18,476 nt of DNA from a bacterium (GTDB taxonomy: Bacteria > Auribacterota > UBA3054), in contig JAFSWV010000162.1 in the NCBI GenBank assembly GCA_017444325.1, forward strand, positions 1-18,476, in the 5' to 3' direction. Below, in pieces: positions 1-7,135 of the stretch (position 1 is its first letter; each line of letters opens with the position of its first letter). A program made the translations under genes and the position numbers. A model generated the notes under the pieces. The model searched no databases and was not told the DNA's origin. It saw nothing but the letters and a program-made list of their open reading frames with translations.

Positions 1-19
1 ATACCAGGAGAGTTTTTTC

Positions 20-1339
20 CTATCCATGATTCTCCTTGGCTATTTTGGAGACCACCGCCCGGAATTTTCCCCTGGCCGTGCGGGGCAAAAACGAGCGGTA
101 GGTGAACTGTATGGCTATGTCGGCGGAAGTTCTTTCCGTGAACTTCGCGCGTATGATCTTTTCGTAAGACTGTTCGTAGTGAATGTCCGGAACGATCACG
201 ATCTCGGTGTGATAGAGGTCGTGCTGGATGATCTGGGCCGCCACGATGTGCGGGACAGCTTTGAAGACATGGTCCAGTCTGCCGATCTTTCTTCCGTCCG
301 GCAGATGGAAAAGGTCGTCCTCGCGGCCTATGATCTGGCGGCAGCCGGGTCCCATGGCTCCGCACTCACAGCGGTCTTTCCAGCCGAAGGGGCCGATGGC
401 GATGTCGCCCGTCTGGTAGCGGATGAGCGGCTGGGCGTCGTTGATGAAGCTCGTGGCCACGATCTCGTAGCGGTCGTCGCCCAGGGGCGCGTATTCCGTA
501 AAGCCGTAGCTCGTGTCCTCGTGATAGCAGCCGGCCTGGCAGGTCGTCATCCAGCAGACTCTTTCCGCCATGCCGTACTGGACGTGCACCGGGCCGATGA
601 ATTCGCTGATAAGGTCTATCTGCTCCTGATTCACCGTTTCCGAAGCGAGGAAGACCGCCTTCATGCCGAAAGGCCGCAATCCTTTGCGCCAGATGTACTC
701 CGCCAGAATGTAAGCCGAGCTCGGGTAAGCGCTCATGAAAATGCTGCCGGAGGAACGGATCACATCGATGTACCAGGGAAGCGTGGCGTCCGACATATGG
801 TAACTGGAAAGCACCCATCTGCGGCCGATGAAATCGTGCACGCCGAAGGGCGGAGTCTCGCGCTCCTGAGGAACCACCAGATCCCCTCTTAATACGATCA
901 TCGGCCAGCCCGGGCGCCATCCGGCCTGGCAGTACCAGCTGAAGAAGCCGGCCTCCTCCCTGGCTATGGAGCGCAGGCTGCGCCTCAGCTGCAGGGGCGT
1001 TCCCGTCGTGCCGCTCGTGTGGGCGGCCACTGTCATTTTTTCCCCGGTCAGGAAAAGTTCCGGGCGCGCCCGCAAAGCTTCCTTTTCCAGGTAAGGCAGA
1101 GTCTTCAAAAAATCGATGGCGTTCTGCCTGCCCTTGAAATTCGAGAGCATGTCGCGGTAATAGACGCTTTTCTTGGCAACCATAAGAGTGTGGGCCAGCT
1201 TTGAGATCTGCTCCACATGCCTGGTCTCCGGATCCAGGTCGCGCCACTCAGCCAGTTCGTTGACCTGACGGTGGAACTCCGGATTGCGTTTGCCGAAAAG
1301 GCGCCAGAGCATCTTAAGGTTGTAGGAAAGCGTTCCCAT
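20..1339 (-). CDS. PaaK/CapK-like adenylate-forming enzyme
   Basis: This 439-residue protein belongs to the phenylacetate-CoA ligase/CapK branch of adenylate-forming enzymes, which activate a carboxylic acid as an acyl-AMP. Visible motifs are the phosphate-binding loop HTSGTTGTP (residues 107-115), YGMAE (255-259, the YGxxE motif), YQTGD (308-312), IGREDD (337-342) and a candidate catalytic Lys425 in TARGKF. A Cys cluster (CECGAMGPGC, 324-333) precedes the IGRED hinge, where this family often has Cys residues. No membrane segment is obvious. It is the last gene of the operon inside the window and starts 3 nt after the gmhA stop, so translation is probably coupled; the Shine-Dalgarno is weak. 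The substrate is unknown. Homologues occur both in aromatic-acid catabolism and in capsule or exopolysaccharide clusters, and the gmhA neighbour favours an envelope role. I am confident of the family and unsure of the reaction. Confidence 0.88.
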   Translation of the reverse strand: MGTLSYNLKMLWRLFGKRNPEFHRQVNELAEWRDLDPETRHVEQISKLAHTLMVAKKSVYYRDMLSNFKGRQNAIDFLKTLPYLEKEALRARPELFLTGEKMTVAAHTSGTTGTPLQLRRSLRSIAREEAGFFSWYCQAGWRPGWPMIVLRGDLVVPQERETPPFGVHDFIGRRWVLSSYHMSDATLPWYIDVIRSSGSIFMSAYPSSAYILAEYIWRKGLRPFGMKAVFLASETVNQEQIDLISEFIGPVHVQYGMAERVCWMTTCQAGCYHEDTSYGFTEYAPLGDDRYEIVATSFINDAQPLIRYQTGDIAIGPFGWKDRCECGAMGPGCRQIIGREDDLFHLPDGRKIGRLDHVFKAVPHIVAAQIIQHDLYHTEIVIVPDIHYEQSYEKIIRAKFTERTSADIAIQFTYRSFLPRTARGKFRAVVSKIAKENHG

Positions 1340-1342
1340 TCT

Positions 1343-1972
1343 CTATTCCGCGAAATTTTCCTTTTCCACGAGCTGGCAGAGGTAGTGGTAGATCGGCAGG
1401 TGGTATTCCTGGATCTCAGGGGTGGAATCGGACGGCGCCTTCACGACGATGTCGCAAAGAGAAGCCATCTCTCCCCCGCTCTTGCCGGTCAAGCCGATTA
1501 CCTTGACGCCTTTGGCCTTGGCGGCCATAATCGCGTAGATCACGTTCTTGGAGTTGCCGGAAGTGCTGATGGCGATCATGGCGTCGCCCGCCTTCCCCAG
1601 GCCGTAGATCTGCTGGGCGAAGATCAGTTCCGGCGCCACGTCGTTGGCGAAAGCCGTGCCCAAGCCTACGGAATTGACAAGCGAGACGGCCGGGATAGCG
1701 CTCTGCAGATTGCAGGCGAGGTAATCGCCCCTTTCTCCGTAAGCGGAGAGGCGTTCCTTTTCCTCGCCCGACAGCGGGCGTTTTTTAAGGAAGCCCTTCA
1801 TCAGTTCGCCGACGATGTGCTCGCAGTCCGCGGCGCTGCCGCCGTTGCCGCAGCAATAGATCGTCCCGCCGCTTTTAAAAGTTTCCTTCAAAGCCTGCGC
1901 GGCTTTCTCTATGTCTTCTTTGCAGCAAGTAAGCGCGGGATAGCGCTCGTAGAGGAAATAAGGGCTTTTCAT
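1343..1972 (-). CDS. gmhA: Phosphoheptose isomerase (sedoheptulose 7-phosphate isomerase), SIS domain
   Basis: GmhA converts D-sedoheptulose 7-phosphate to D-glycero-D-manno-heptose 7-phosphate, the first step toward ADP- or GDP-heptose for lipopolysaccharide or surface glycans in the cytoplasm. The 209-residue length fits the family. The SIS fold is shown by CGNGGSAADCEH (41-52), a central SLVNSVGLGTAFAND segment (97-111), STSGNSKNV (136-144) and TPEIQEYHLPIYH (184-196). His52, Glu56, Gln188 and His191 or His196 lie where the family places metal-binding and catalytic residues. An extra stretch of about 15 residues (62-80) is rich in charged residues. The start codon overlaps the stop of the upstream pseudouridine synthase as ATGA, which indicates translational coupling. 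No other heptose genes (gmhB, hldE) are in the window. A generic SIS-domain sugar isomerase is the alternative. Confidence 0.9.
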   Translation of the reverse strand: MKSPYFLYERYPALTCCKEDIEKAAQALKETFKSGGTIYCCGNGGSAADCEHIVGELMKGFLKKRPLSGEEKERLSAYGERGDYLACNLQSAIPAVSLVNSVGLGTAFANDVAPELIFAQQIYGLGKAGDAMIAISTSGNSKNVIYAIMAAKAKGVKVIGLTGKSGGEMASLCDIVVKAPSDSTPEIQEYHLPIYHYLCQLVEKENFAE

Positions 1973-3228
1973 TTTCTACCTCTCTTTTTTCCTGTGAAAC
2001 CTGATCTGCCTTTGGAAAAGGACGTTTTCCTTTCCGGGCGGAAGGATCTTTTGCCGCCGCTCTCGCCTTTCCTGCCTCTGATGTCCCTGGCCGGCTTGCC
2101 CATACCGTAGCGTTCTTCATAGCCGCCGTATTCTTTTTTCTTCGGATAAGCTCTGCCTTTCATGGCGTTCCTGGCCCTGGCCGGGCGCTTGAAGCCGGGC
2201 TTCCTCTCGAAGCGCTTCTCCCCTTCCTCTCTTTCCTTGGGCGGGATGGCGATCTCGGATTCCAGCTCTTCTTTCCTAACGGTGTGGCGCTCGCCTTTCT
2301 TTTTGCGGTTGGCGAAGGCTCCGCGGTAATTCTTTTCTTCCGCTTCCGTTCCGGGGAAGAAGGAAACTTTTTCCTCTCCCTCTTCGAACATGTCGGAGGA
2401 ATAATCTTCCCTGGGCTCTTTTTTAACTTTCGGCTTCTCTTTTTTGGCGAAAGCGCTCAAAACGATCTGCGGCTCTTTCCTGGGGCTCTTGCGATTCGCC
2501 GCTTTCAAAGCCTCCGCATGCCTGACAAGCCCGGCGCGTTGGAAGAGCTCGTATTCCTCTTCAAAATTAAGTTCCCGCCAGGCGCCTATTGGCAGCGAGC
2601 CCAAGCGGACGTTCTCTATCCTTATGCGGTCGAGCTTGGTGACTTCCGTCCCGACTTTCTTGACCATCTTGCGGATCTGGCGGTTGCGCCCTTCCCTTAA
2701 GATGATCCTGAAGCGCCGCGGCCCGACCTTCTTGATTTTGCAGGGCGCCGTCTGGACGCCTTCCAGCTTCACGCCGTGCGAGAGTTTTTCCAGCATCCCT
2801 TCCGTCACCGGATCCTCGGTGTCCACCACGTATTCCTTTTCATGCAGGAATTTCGGATGCATCAGACGGTAGGCCAGAGTCCCGTCGTTGGTCATGAGGA
2901 CAAGACCGGTCGAATCCTTGTCGAGCCTGCCGACCGGGAAGAGCCTCTCCTCGCATTCCACGAGATCCTTGACGGTCGTCTCTCCTTTCTGCAGGCAGCT
3001 TGTCACCACGCCGTAAGGCTTGTTCAAGATTATGTAACGCAGCTTCTGAGGCGTTTCCACCACTTCGGAGTCGTACTCAACTAGATCTTTGTCGGGATCA
3101 ACTTTCGTGCCCAAGACTTTCACAGTCTCGCCGTTGACCCTGATCTTCCCGGCGAGGATGTGCTCCTCCGCCCTGCGGCGGGAGCAGATCCCGTGTTCGG
3201 AAAGATATTTTTGCAAACGCATCAACAT
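1969..3228 (-). CDS. RsuA/RluB-family 23S/16S rRNA pseudouridine synthase with long basic tail
   Basis: Residues 1-60 form an S4 RNA-binding domain (MRLQKYLSEHGICSRRRAEE). Residues 65-235 form the pseudouridine synthase domain with the family signature GRLDKDSTGL, in which Asp103 is the catalytic aspartate, and the downstream EGRNRQIRKM motif (179-188). This is the RsuA/RluB/RluE/RluF family, which isomerises a specific uridine in rRNA during ribosome assembly. RluB is the best guess, but the target base cannot be read from sequence. Residues from about 240 to 419 are a low-complexity tail rich in Lys, Arg, Glu and Gly with no recognisable fold; family members are typically 230-300 residues, so the tail nearly doubles the protein. 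The start at 3228 is chosen over the ATG two codons later because an AAAGGA site lies 6 nt upstream of it. The gene overlaps the preceding hydrolase by 7 nt. Confidence 0.9.
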   Translation of the reverse strand: MLMRLQKYLSEHGICSRRRAEEHILAGKIRVNGETVKVLGTKVDPDKDLVEYDSEVVETPQKLRYIILNKPYGVVTSCLQKGETTVKDLVECEERLFPVGRLDKDSTGLVLMTNDGTLAYRLMHPKFLHEKEYVVDTEDPVTEGMLEKLSHGVKLEGVQTAPCKIKKVGPRRFRIILREGRNRQIRKMVKKVGTEVTKLDRIRIENVRLGSLPIGAWRELNFEEEYELFQRAGLVRHAEALKAANRKSPRKEPQIVLSAFAKKEKPKVKKEPREDYSSDMFEEGEEKVSFFPGTEAEEKNYRGAFANRKKKGERHTVRKEELESEIAIPPKEREEGEKRFERKPGFKRPARARNAMKGRAYPKKKEYGGYEERYGMGKPARDIRGRKGESGGKRSFRPERKTSFSKGRSGFTGKKRGRK

Positions 3229-4109
3229 GTATGTTCCTTTAAAAAAGCGATGCCGCGCTCGATATCCGGTCGCGACGACACATTGTAAACTTCAGTGAAG
3301 GGAAGCTCCCAGTGCCCGTAAGGGCCGAAGAGAAGCTCCGCTTTCGGCAGAAGCGCCGCCAAACGCATCAGCCATTCCTCCGGGACCTGGCGGTCTCTGG
3401 CGCCGCCGATCAAAAGGATCGGCATGTCGCCAAGATGCCTGGCCGCCCTGCCTACGTCCACTTCCTCAGCCAGCACGCCTTGGAAGCGCTTCATCAGGTA
3501 CAGCGTGATGAAAGTGCTCGTCCTGCTCGGCACATGGTAAAAGGCCTTGGCGTAATGCCTCAATACCTGCACCAGACTGACGAAGGGGCTGTGCGCGATG
3601 ACCGCCTTCACGCAGCCGCCCCTAGAGGCCGCCAAAAGCGAGACCGTCGCGCCCAGGGAAAAGCCCCAGTAGAAGATGGGGCTGCCTTCCGCCAGCTGCG
3701 ATTTGACGTAGTCCGTGATTATCAAAAGATCTTTCGTTTCCAGATACCCCAGGGTGCAGGCCGCCTTATCGCTGCCGCCGTGCCCTCTGAAATCGTACAT
3801 CAGAAGCGAATAACCCTCCTCGACGTAAGGCCTCAGGTACGTGAAGGCGCTGCTCTTGTTGCCGCCCAGATTGTGGCTTGCTATCAGAACGCCCTTTTTA
3901 GATCTGGAAGGAATGTACCAGCAGGCCAATTCCACGCCGTTCTCGCCCTTTATCTTCAGGTCGCTGTAGGCGTAGCCGAAATCGCCGGGCAGACTGGAGA
4001 ATGACTTCTTGCCCGCCTGGCGCGTGATCTTAAAGTAACACCAGATCCCGGGACCAAAAGCCCAAAGACCGCCCAAGACCAGAAGCATCACTATGATCAG
4101 CGTCAGCAT
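3222..4109 (-). CDS. Membrane-anchored alpha/beta hydrolase
   Basis: A 295-residue serine hydrolase of the alpha/beta fold. Residues 3-20 are a hydrophobic N-terminal segment, likely a signal anchor. The fold follows: an oxyanion-hole motif SHNLGG (78-83), DFRGHGGSD (106-114), nucleophile elbow WGFSLGA with Ser151, Asp239 in GGARDRQVP, and His266 in GPYGHWELP. The order and spacing fit an intact catalytic triad. It resembles YqkD/BAAT-like hydrolases that carry an N-terminal anchor. The substrate is unknown; esterase, thioesterase or peptidase activity are all possible. It sits between the TIM-barrel protein and the pseudouridine synthase and overlaps both by 7 nt. An AGGAGG site lies about 13 nt upstream of the start, somewhat far, so an ATG seven codons downstream is possible but would truncate the anchor. 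Confidence 0.85.
   Translation of the reverse strand: MLTLIIVMLLVLGGLWAFGPGIWCYFKITRQAGKKSFSSLPGDFGYAYSDLKIKGENGVELACWYIPSRSKKGVLIASHNLGGNKSSAFTYLRPYVEEGYSLLMYDFRGHGGSDKAACTLGYLETKDLLIITDYVKSQLAEGSPIFYWGFSLGATVSLLAASRGGCVKAVIAHSPFVSLVQVLRHYAKAFYHVPSRTSTFITLYLMKRFQGVLAEEVDVGRAARHLGDMPILLIGGARDRQVPEEWLMRLAALLPKAELLFGPYGHWELPFTEVYNVSSRPDIERGIAFLKEHTC
3235..3240 (-). promoter_or_regulatory. Shine-Dalgarno site deciding the pseudouridine synthase start
   Basis: AAAGGA on the minus strand lies 6 nt before the ATG at 3228 and 12 nt before the alternative ATG at 3222 (TGATG junction). Spacing favours the upstream ATG, giving an N-terminus MLMRLQ in place of the more common MRLQ. Confidence 0.6.
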
Positions 4110-4888
4110 GAAGAAAAGCGCTCCTCCTTTCCTATCTCCGCAAGATAAGCCTTCAAGCCCGCGAATTCGTCTTTGGCTTCGCTCATATGGTGCGCCGCGT
4201 GCCCTTCCGCATTGAGAAGGACGTAATCCTCAAACCCCGCCTTGTGCAGCAGCATGAGCGCCTTGTGCGTCTCCTCGACGTTCCTTTCGTCGCTCGGCGA
4301 CAAAACGATCATGAGGAGGTAGCTCTTTATGACTTCCGCCGCGTTGACAGGCATCTTCTCTTCGCTGAAACTGTGCAGCGCCGGGTCGTAAACGAAGCCC
4401 AGGTGCGTGCTGTCTATGGAGTCGATGAGATCAAGGGCCGAACTCACGCTGTCGATAACGGAATCCTTCCTCGGCTCGATGCCGAGGCAGACGTCCAGAT
4501 CTTCCGCGAAATCAGCTCCGTCCGCTATGATCTCCCTTATGACTTCCAAGGGCGCTTCTCCCGGTTTGACCCCGACTCTCAGGGAGACGAGCTCGCTCCC
4601 CACCGCGTGGGAAAAGCAGATCGCCTTTTTCAGATAGCTTTTCTCCGCTTCCGGTTCTTTCCCGAAAAGCGTCAGCCCGTAAAGGCACATCACATGAAGC
4701 TTGTGGTGCCTGGCGTGCTGCAAAAAAGGCAGTTTGCTCCCCGGCTTCAGGTTTCCCATATGGAAAGGCGAAGTCGGAGTAAGGGAGATCGCTATTCCAT
4801 TGAGTCCCCTTTCGCAGGCTTTGTGCACCGCGAGCTCAAGGTCGTCCGCATCCGGAATAAGAAGGTCTGTCGTGCAGGCAAGCTTCAT
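4103..4888 (-). CDS. Sugar phosphate isomerase/epimerase-like TIM-barrel protein
   Basis: A 261-residue protein with the periodic beta-alpha pattern and motif layout of the xylose-isomerase-like TIM-barrel family (AP endonuclease 2 superfamily), which includes sugar isomerases, epimerases and inosose dehydratases. Candidate metal ligands are Glu138 (LGIEPR), Asp168 (FVYDPALHS) and Glu228 (LNAEGH). The third-strand His-x-Lys-Asp motif common in the family is replaced by VLSPSDE (195-201), so the metal site looks incomplete. The start follows the purA stop by one nucleotide (TAAAATG), so translation probably depends on purA. The substrate is not predictable, and a non-catalytic or altered-metal role is possible. 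Confidence is good for the fold and low for activity. Confidence 0.75.
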   Translation of the reverse strand: MKLACTTDLLIPDADDLELAVHKACERGLNGIAISLTPTSPFHMGNLKPGSKLPFLQHARHHKLHVMCLYGLTLFGKEPEAEKSYLKKAICFSHAVGSELVSLRVGVKPGEAPLEVIREIIADGADFAEDLDVCLGIEPRKDSVIDSVSSALDLIDSIDSTHLGFVYDPALHSFSEEKMPVNAAEVIKSYLLMIVLSPSDERNVEETHKALMLLHKAGFEDYVLLNAEGHAAHHMSEAKDEFAGLKAYLAEIGKEERFSSC

Positions 4889-4889
4889 T

Positions 4890-6374
4890 TTATTTCACGA
4901 AAAAAGTTTTCTCTCTGCTGGCGCCCACGGAGACTTTCCTGATCGTGCAGCCCGTCTCTTCTTCCAGGCCCTTCAGATAAGCCTTGGTCAGTTCCGGCAG
5001 ATCTTCGTAGCAGGTGCAGTTGGTAATGTCTTCCTGCCAGCCCTTGAATTCGGCGTAGCGGGCCGGCACGCAATACTTCAGGATCCTGGCGTCCGTCGGG
5101 AATTCCGTCAGCTCATCATTCGTATTGAGAGCCTTGCCGTTGAAGCGCGTGGCCGGGCCGGTGTAGCGGTAGGCCGTGCAGATCCTCAGTTTCGGCATGA
5201 CGTCCAGGATGTCGAGCTTCGACAAAATGATGTCCGGTCCGTTGACCGTCACAGCCAAACGGCAGGCCACCGCGTCGAACCAGCCCGTCCTTCTCGGGCG
5301 TCCCGTGACAGTCCCGAATTCCCCGGCGATGTGGCGCAATATCTTGCCGTAGGTGTAATCGTCGTTGGCGGTCTTCGCCAGTTCCTTGCATTCCTCGTAG
5401 CTCATGCGCTTGTCGGCGCTCTCCACGGAGATCTCCTCTTCCGTGCCCAGTTCCGTGGGGAAGGGGCCGGCGCCCACGCGCGTCATGTAAGCGGACATCA
5501 CGCTGTAGATCCTGTCTATGCAGTGCGGCGGAAGGCCCGTACCGGTAAGGAAGCCGCCGGCGCAGCAGTTAGAGCTTGTGACGAAGGGGAACGTGCCGTG
5601 GTCAATGTCGAGCAAAAGGCCCTGGGCGCCTTCCAGCAGGATCTTTTTGCCCGCTTTGTAAGCCTCCCTCAGATACACTCTCACGTCCACGCAGCGCGGC
5701 AGCAAAATCTTGCCCCATTCGAGGTAAGATTTGATGATAGCCTCAGCGTCGAAATGACCGTCGGCGGTCAGCCATTCGCCGCCCCTCTGGTCCGGCAGCT
5801 TCATCCACTCTATGAATTGATCTTTCGTGGCGCCGCAGACGTTGAAGACATATTTTTCTTTCTGCTCGCAGTGCTTTTTGACTTTCTCGGCGAAAAACTC
5901 AGGATCCTCCAGGTCGTTCAGACGGATGCCGCTCCTTGCAATTTTGTCCATGTAAGCCGGGCCGATGCCGCGGGCGGTCGTGCCGATCTTGTTTTTGCCA
6001 AGCGCCACTTCCTGGGCCCTGTCCAGTATGCGGTGCCAGGGCATGATGAGGTTCACGTCACCGCTGATCAATAGATTTTCGCAGTTGATGGAAACCTTCG
6101 CCAGATCCTTCATTTCCCTTTCGATCAGGACCTGCGGATCAAGAACCATGCCGTTGCCGATGATGTTTATGGTTCCGGGATTGGCGATGCCGCTCGGCAC
6201 ATTGGAAAGCTTCAGCTTCTTGCCGTCGAAAACAACCGTGTGCCCGGCGTTGCAGCCGCCCTGCGCCCTAACGACGATGTCGCTTGAGCCGGCGAATTCA
6301 TCCGTGAATTTTCCCTTGCCCTCGTCGCCCCAGGCGGCGCCGCAGACCCCGATGACCTGTTCTTTAACACTCAT
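4890..6374 (-). CDS. purA: Adenylosuccinate synthetase, enlarged form
   Basis: PurA joins IMP and aspartate with GTP hydrolysis to make adenylosuccinate, the committed step to AMP. The P-loop-like WGDEGKGK (15-22, catalytic Asp17), NAGHT with His45, GTTARGIGPAY (131-141), EGAQGLLLDIDHGTFPFVTSSN (248-269), GRPRRTGWFDAV (358-369) and LSKLDILD (384-391) are all present. At 494 residues it exceeds the usual 425-435. Extra sequence lies near residues 185-215 and 312-345. Usual Asn and Thr positions carry Cys: QGGCNAGHT for QGGNNAGHT, and SSNCCAGG for SSNTTAGG. It is the first gene of the minus-strand operon. An AAGG site 7 nt before the ATG and a promoter with a perfect -10 lie upstream. Function is confident because the catalytic residues are intact. 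Confidence 0.96.
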   Translation of the reverse strand: MSVKEQVIGVCGAAWGDEGKGKFTDEFAGSSDIVVRAQGGCNAGHTVVFDGKKLKLSNVPSGIANPGTINIIGNGMVLDPQVLIEREMKDLAKVSINCENLLISGDVNLIMPWHRILDRAQEVALGKNKIGTTARGIGPAYMDKIARSGIRLNDLEDPEFFAEKVKKHCEQKEKYVFNVCGATKDQFIEWMKLPDQRGGEWLTADGHFDAEAIIKSYLEWGKILLPRCVDVRVYLREAYKAGKKILLEGAQGLLLDIDHGTFPFVTSSNCCAGGFLTGTGLPPHCIDRIYSVMSAYMTRVGAGPFPTELGTEEEISVESADKRMSYEECKELAKTANDDYTYGKILRHIAGEFGTVTGRPRRTGWFDAVACRLAVTVNGPDIILSKLDILDVMPKLRICTAYRYTGPATRFNGKALNTNDELTEFPTDARILKYCVPARYAEFKGWQEDITNCTCYEDLPELTKAYLKGLEEETGCTIRKVSVGASREKTFFVK

Positions 6375-6410
6375 AAATATGCCTTAATTATTATTTACAA
6401 AGATACTTGG

Positions 6411-6439
6411 ATTATACAAAAAAGAAGAACCTGGGACAA
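6411..6439 (-). promoter_or_regulatory. Promoter of the purA operon
   Basis: On the minus strand TTGTCC (6434-6439) is followed after 17 nt by a perfect TATAAT (6411-6416). The -10 is 37 nt before the purA ATG. The -35 lies immediately beyond the stop of the upstream lipoprotein gene, which reads in the same direction, so purA can be transcribed on its own. Confidence 0.65.
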
Positions 6440-6441
6440 GG

Positions 6442-7008
6442 TCAAAGCGTCTTATCCAGCGTCAGATAATCCTTTAGAGTATGGCCTCCCACCGTAGGCT
6501 TCAGCTTAAGCGTCACTTTGGAGCTCTTCGAGGTGTCCTTGCCGGACAGTTTGCGGTAAAGCGTCCAGAGATTTTCTATGGAATTGCCGTTCAAAACTTT
6601 CGTCGGATCGACGTTGGCCTGGATCGTCGCCCTGCTGGTGGCGTTCGGCTCGATTTTTATCGTGTCGTTGTTGATGCCGCTCAGCATTTCCGTATCGTCC
6701 AGGAAAAGTATCCAGTCCATCTTCTCCACGCTGGCCGTGCCGGAATGCGGGTTCTCGATATCGACCAGAGTGTTGAAGGTCAGCTTCGCGTTCTTGTCCC
6801 TCAGGGCCGTCAGGATATTGATGGAATCGGTCAAAGTCAGGGACGTCGGGTCTTTCAGTTTGTCAAGCTTCACGCCGGCATAGGAAAAGCCTTCCAGCCC
6901 GGCGAAAGTGTAATTGCACTCTTTTACGGTATTGAGGGAGTTGAAGACCGAGCAGCCGCTCATCAAAGCGGCGCACGCAACGCCTAGCAAAGCGACGGAC
7001 AATTTCAT
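6442..7008 (-). CDS. LEA-type-2-like lipoprotein
   Basis: A 188-residue protein with a lipoprotein signal peptide: Lys2, hydrophobic segment 4-16 and lipobox LMSGC with Cys19 as the lipidated residue. The mature part has the beta-strand pattern and the Asn-Pro turn (IENPHSG, 85-90) followed by a strand MDWILFLDD and LSG, as in LEA14/WHy-domain proteins, which are often annotated 'LEA type 2 family protein' in anaerobic Gram-negative bacteria. The molecular role is unknown, probably periplasmic or on a membrane surface. AAGGAGA lies 5-6 nt upstream of the ATG. It is monocistronic or reads into purA: only a weak 4-bp hairpin with a T-run follows it. It is divergent from the 37-residue lipoprotein gene. 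Confidence 0.78.
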   Translation of the reverse strand: MKLSVALLGVACAALMSGCSVFNSLNTVKECNYTFAGLEGFSYAGVKLDKLKDPTSLTLTDSINILTALRDKNAKLTFNTLVDIENPHSGTASVEKMDWILFLDDTEMLSGINNDTIKIEPNATSRATIQANVDPTKVLNGNSIENLWTLYRKLSGKDTSKSSKVTLKLKPTVGGHTLKDYLTLDKTL

Positions 7009-7036
7009 AAGTTTCTCCTTAATTCTGTTGATTTAT

Positions 7037-7065
7037 ATTATATTTTAGCAAAAGGCCCGCTTGAC
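7037..7065 (-). promoter_or_regulatory. Promoter of the LEA-like lipoprotein gene
   Basis: A perfect TATAAT (7037-7042, minus strand) sits 28 nt before the ATG at 7008. The hexamer 17 nt upstream, GTCAAG (7060-7065), is a poor -35 and is the complement of the -35 of the opposite promoter. The call rests mainly on the -10. Confidence 0.45.
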
Positions 7066-7089
7066 TGGGAAAAGCGAAAGCTGTAGAAT
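7061..7089 (+). promoter_or_regulatory. Promoter of the small lipoprotein/tRNA-Gly transcript
   Basis: TTGACT (7061-7066), a 17-nt spacer, then TAGAAT (7084-7089): five of six matches in each box with ideal spacing. The predicted start near 7096 gives a leader of about 40 nt. This is the best promoter upstream of both the 37-residue gene and the tRNA gene. Confidence 0.7.
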
Positions 7090-7135
7090 AGGTTTGTATT
7101 TCCACCATCTTTTAACCAATTTTAAGGAGATCACC

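Noticed and set aside
26..892. A 288-codon plus-strand frame opposite the PaaK-like gene
   Set aside because: It is antisense to a motif-complete enzyme, has no Shine-Dalgarno and its translation is compositionally biased. GC-rich third positions make such shadow frames common.
1217..2110. A 297-codon plus-strand frame opposite gmhA
   Set aside because: It runs antisense across gmhA and the ends of both of its neighbours, with no signal, motif or Shine-Dalgarno.
4701..6074. A 457-codon plus-strand frame opposite purA
   Set aside because: It overlaps the catalytic core of PurA on the other strand and shows no recognisable domain or ribosome site, so it is a shadow of purA and its neighbour.
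6420..6441. A terminator for the LEA-like lipoprotein gene
   Set aside because: Only a 4-5 bp stem (ACCT/AGGT) precedes a T-run. This is too weak to call as a terminator, although low termination is possible.
7061..7135. A longer 62-residue form of the small lipoprotein from ATG 7061
   Set aside because: It would start inside the promoter -35, upstream of the predicted transcription start, and lacks a Shine-Dalgarno. The ATG at 7136 follows AAGGAGA.
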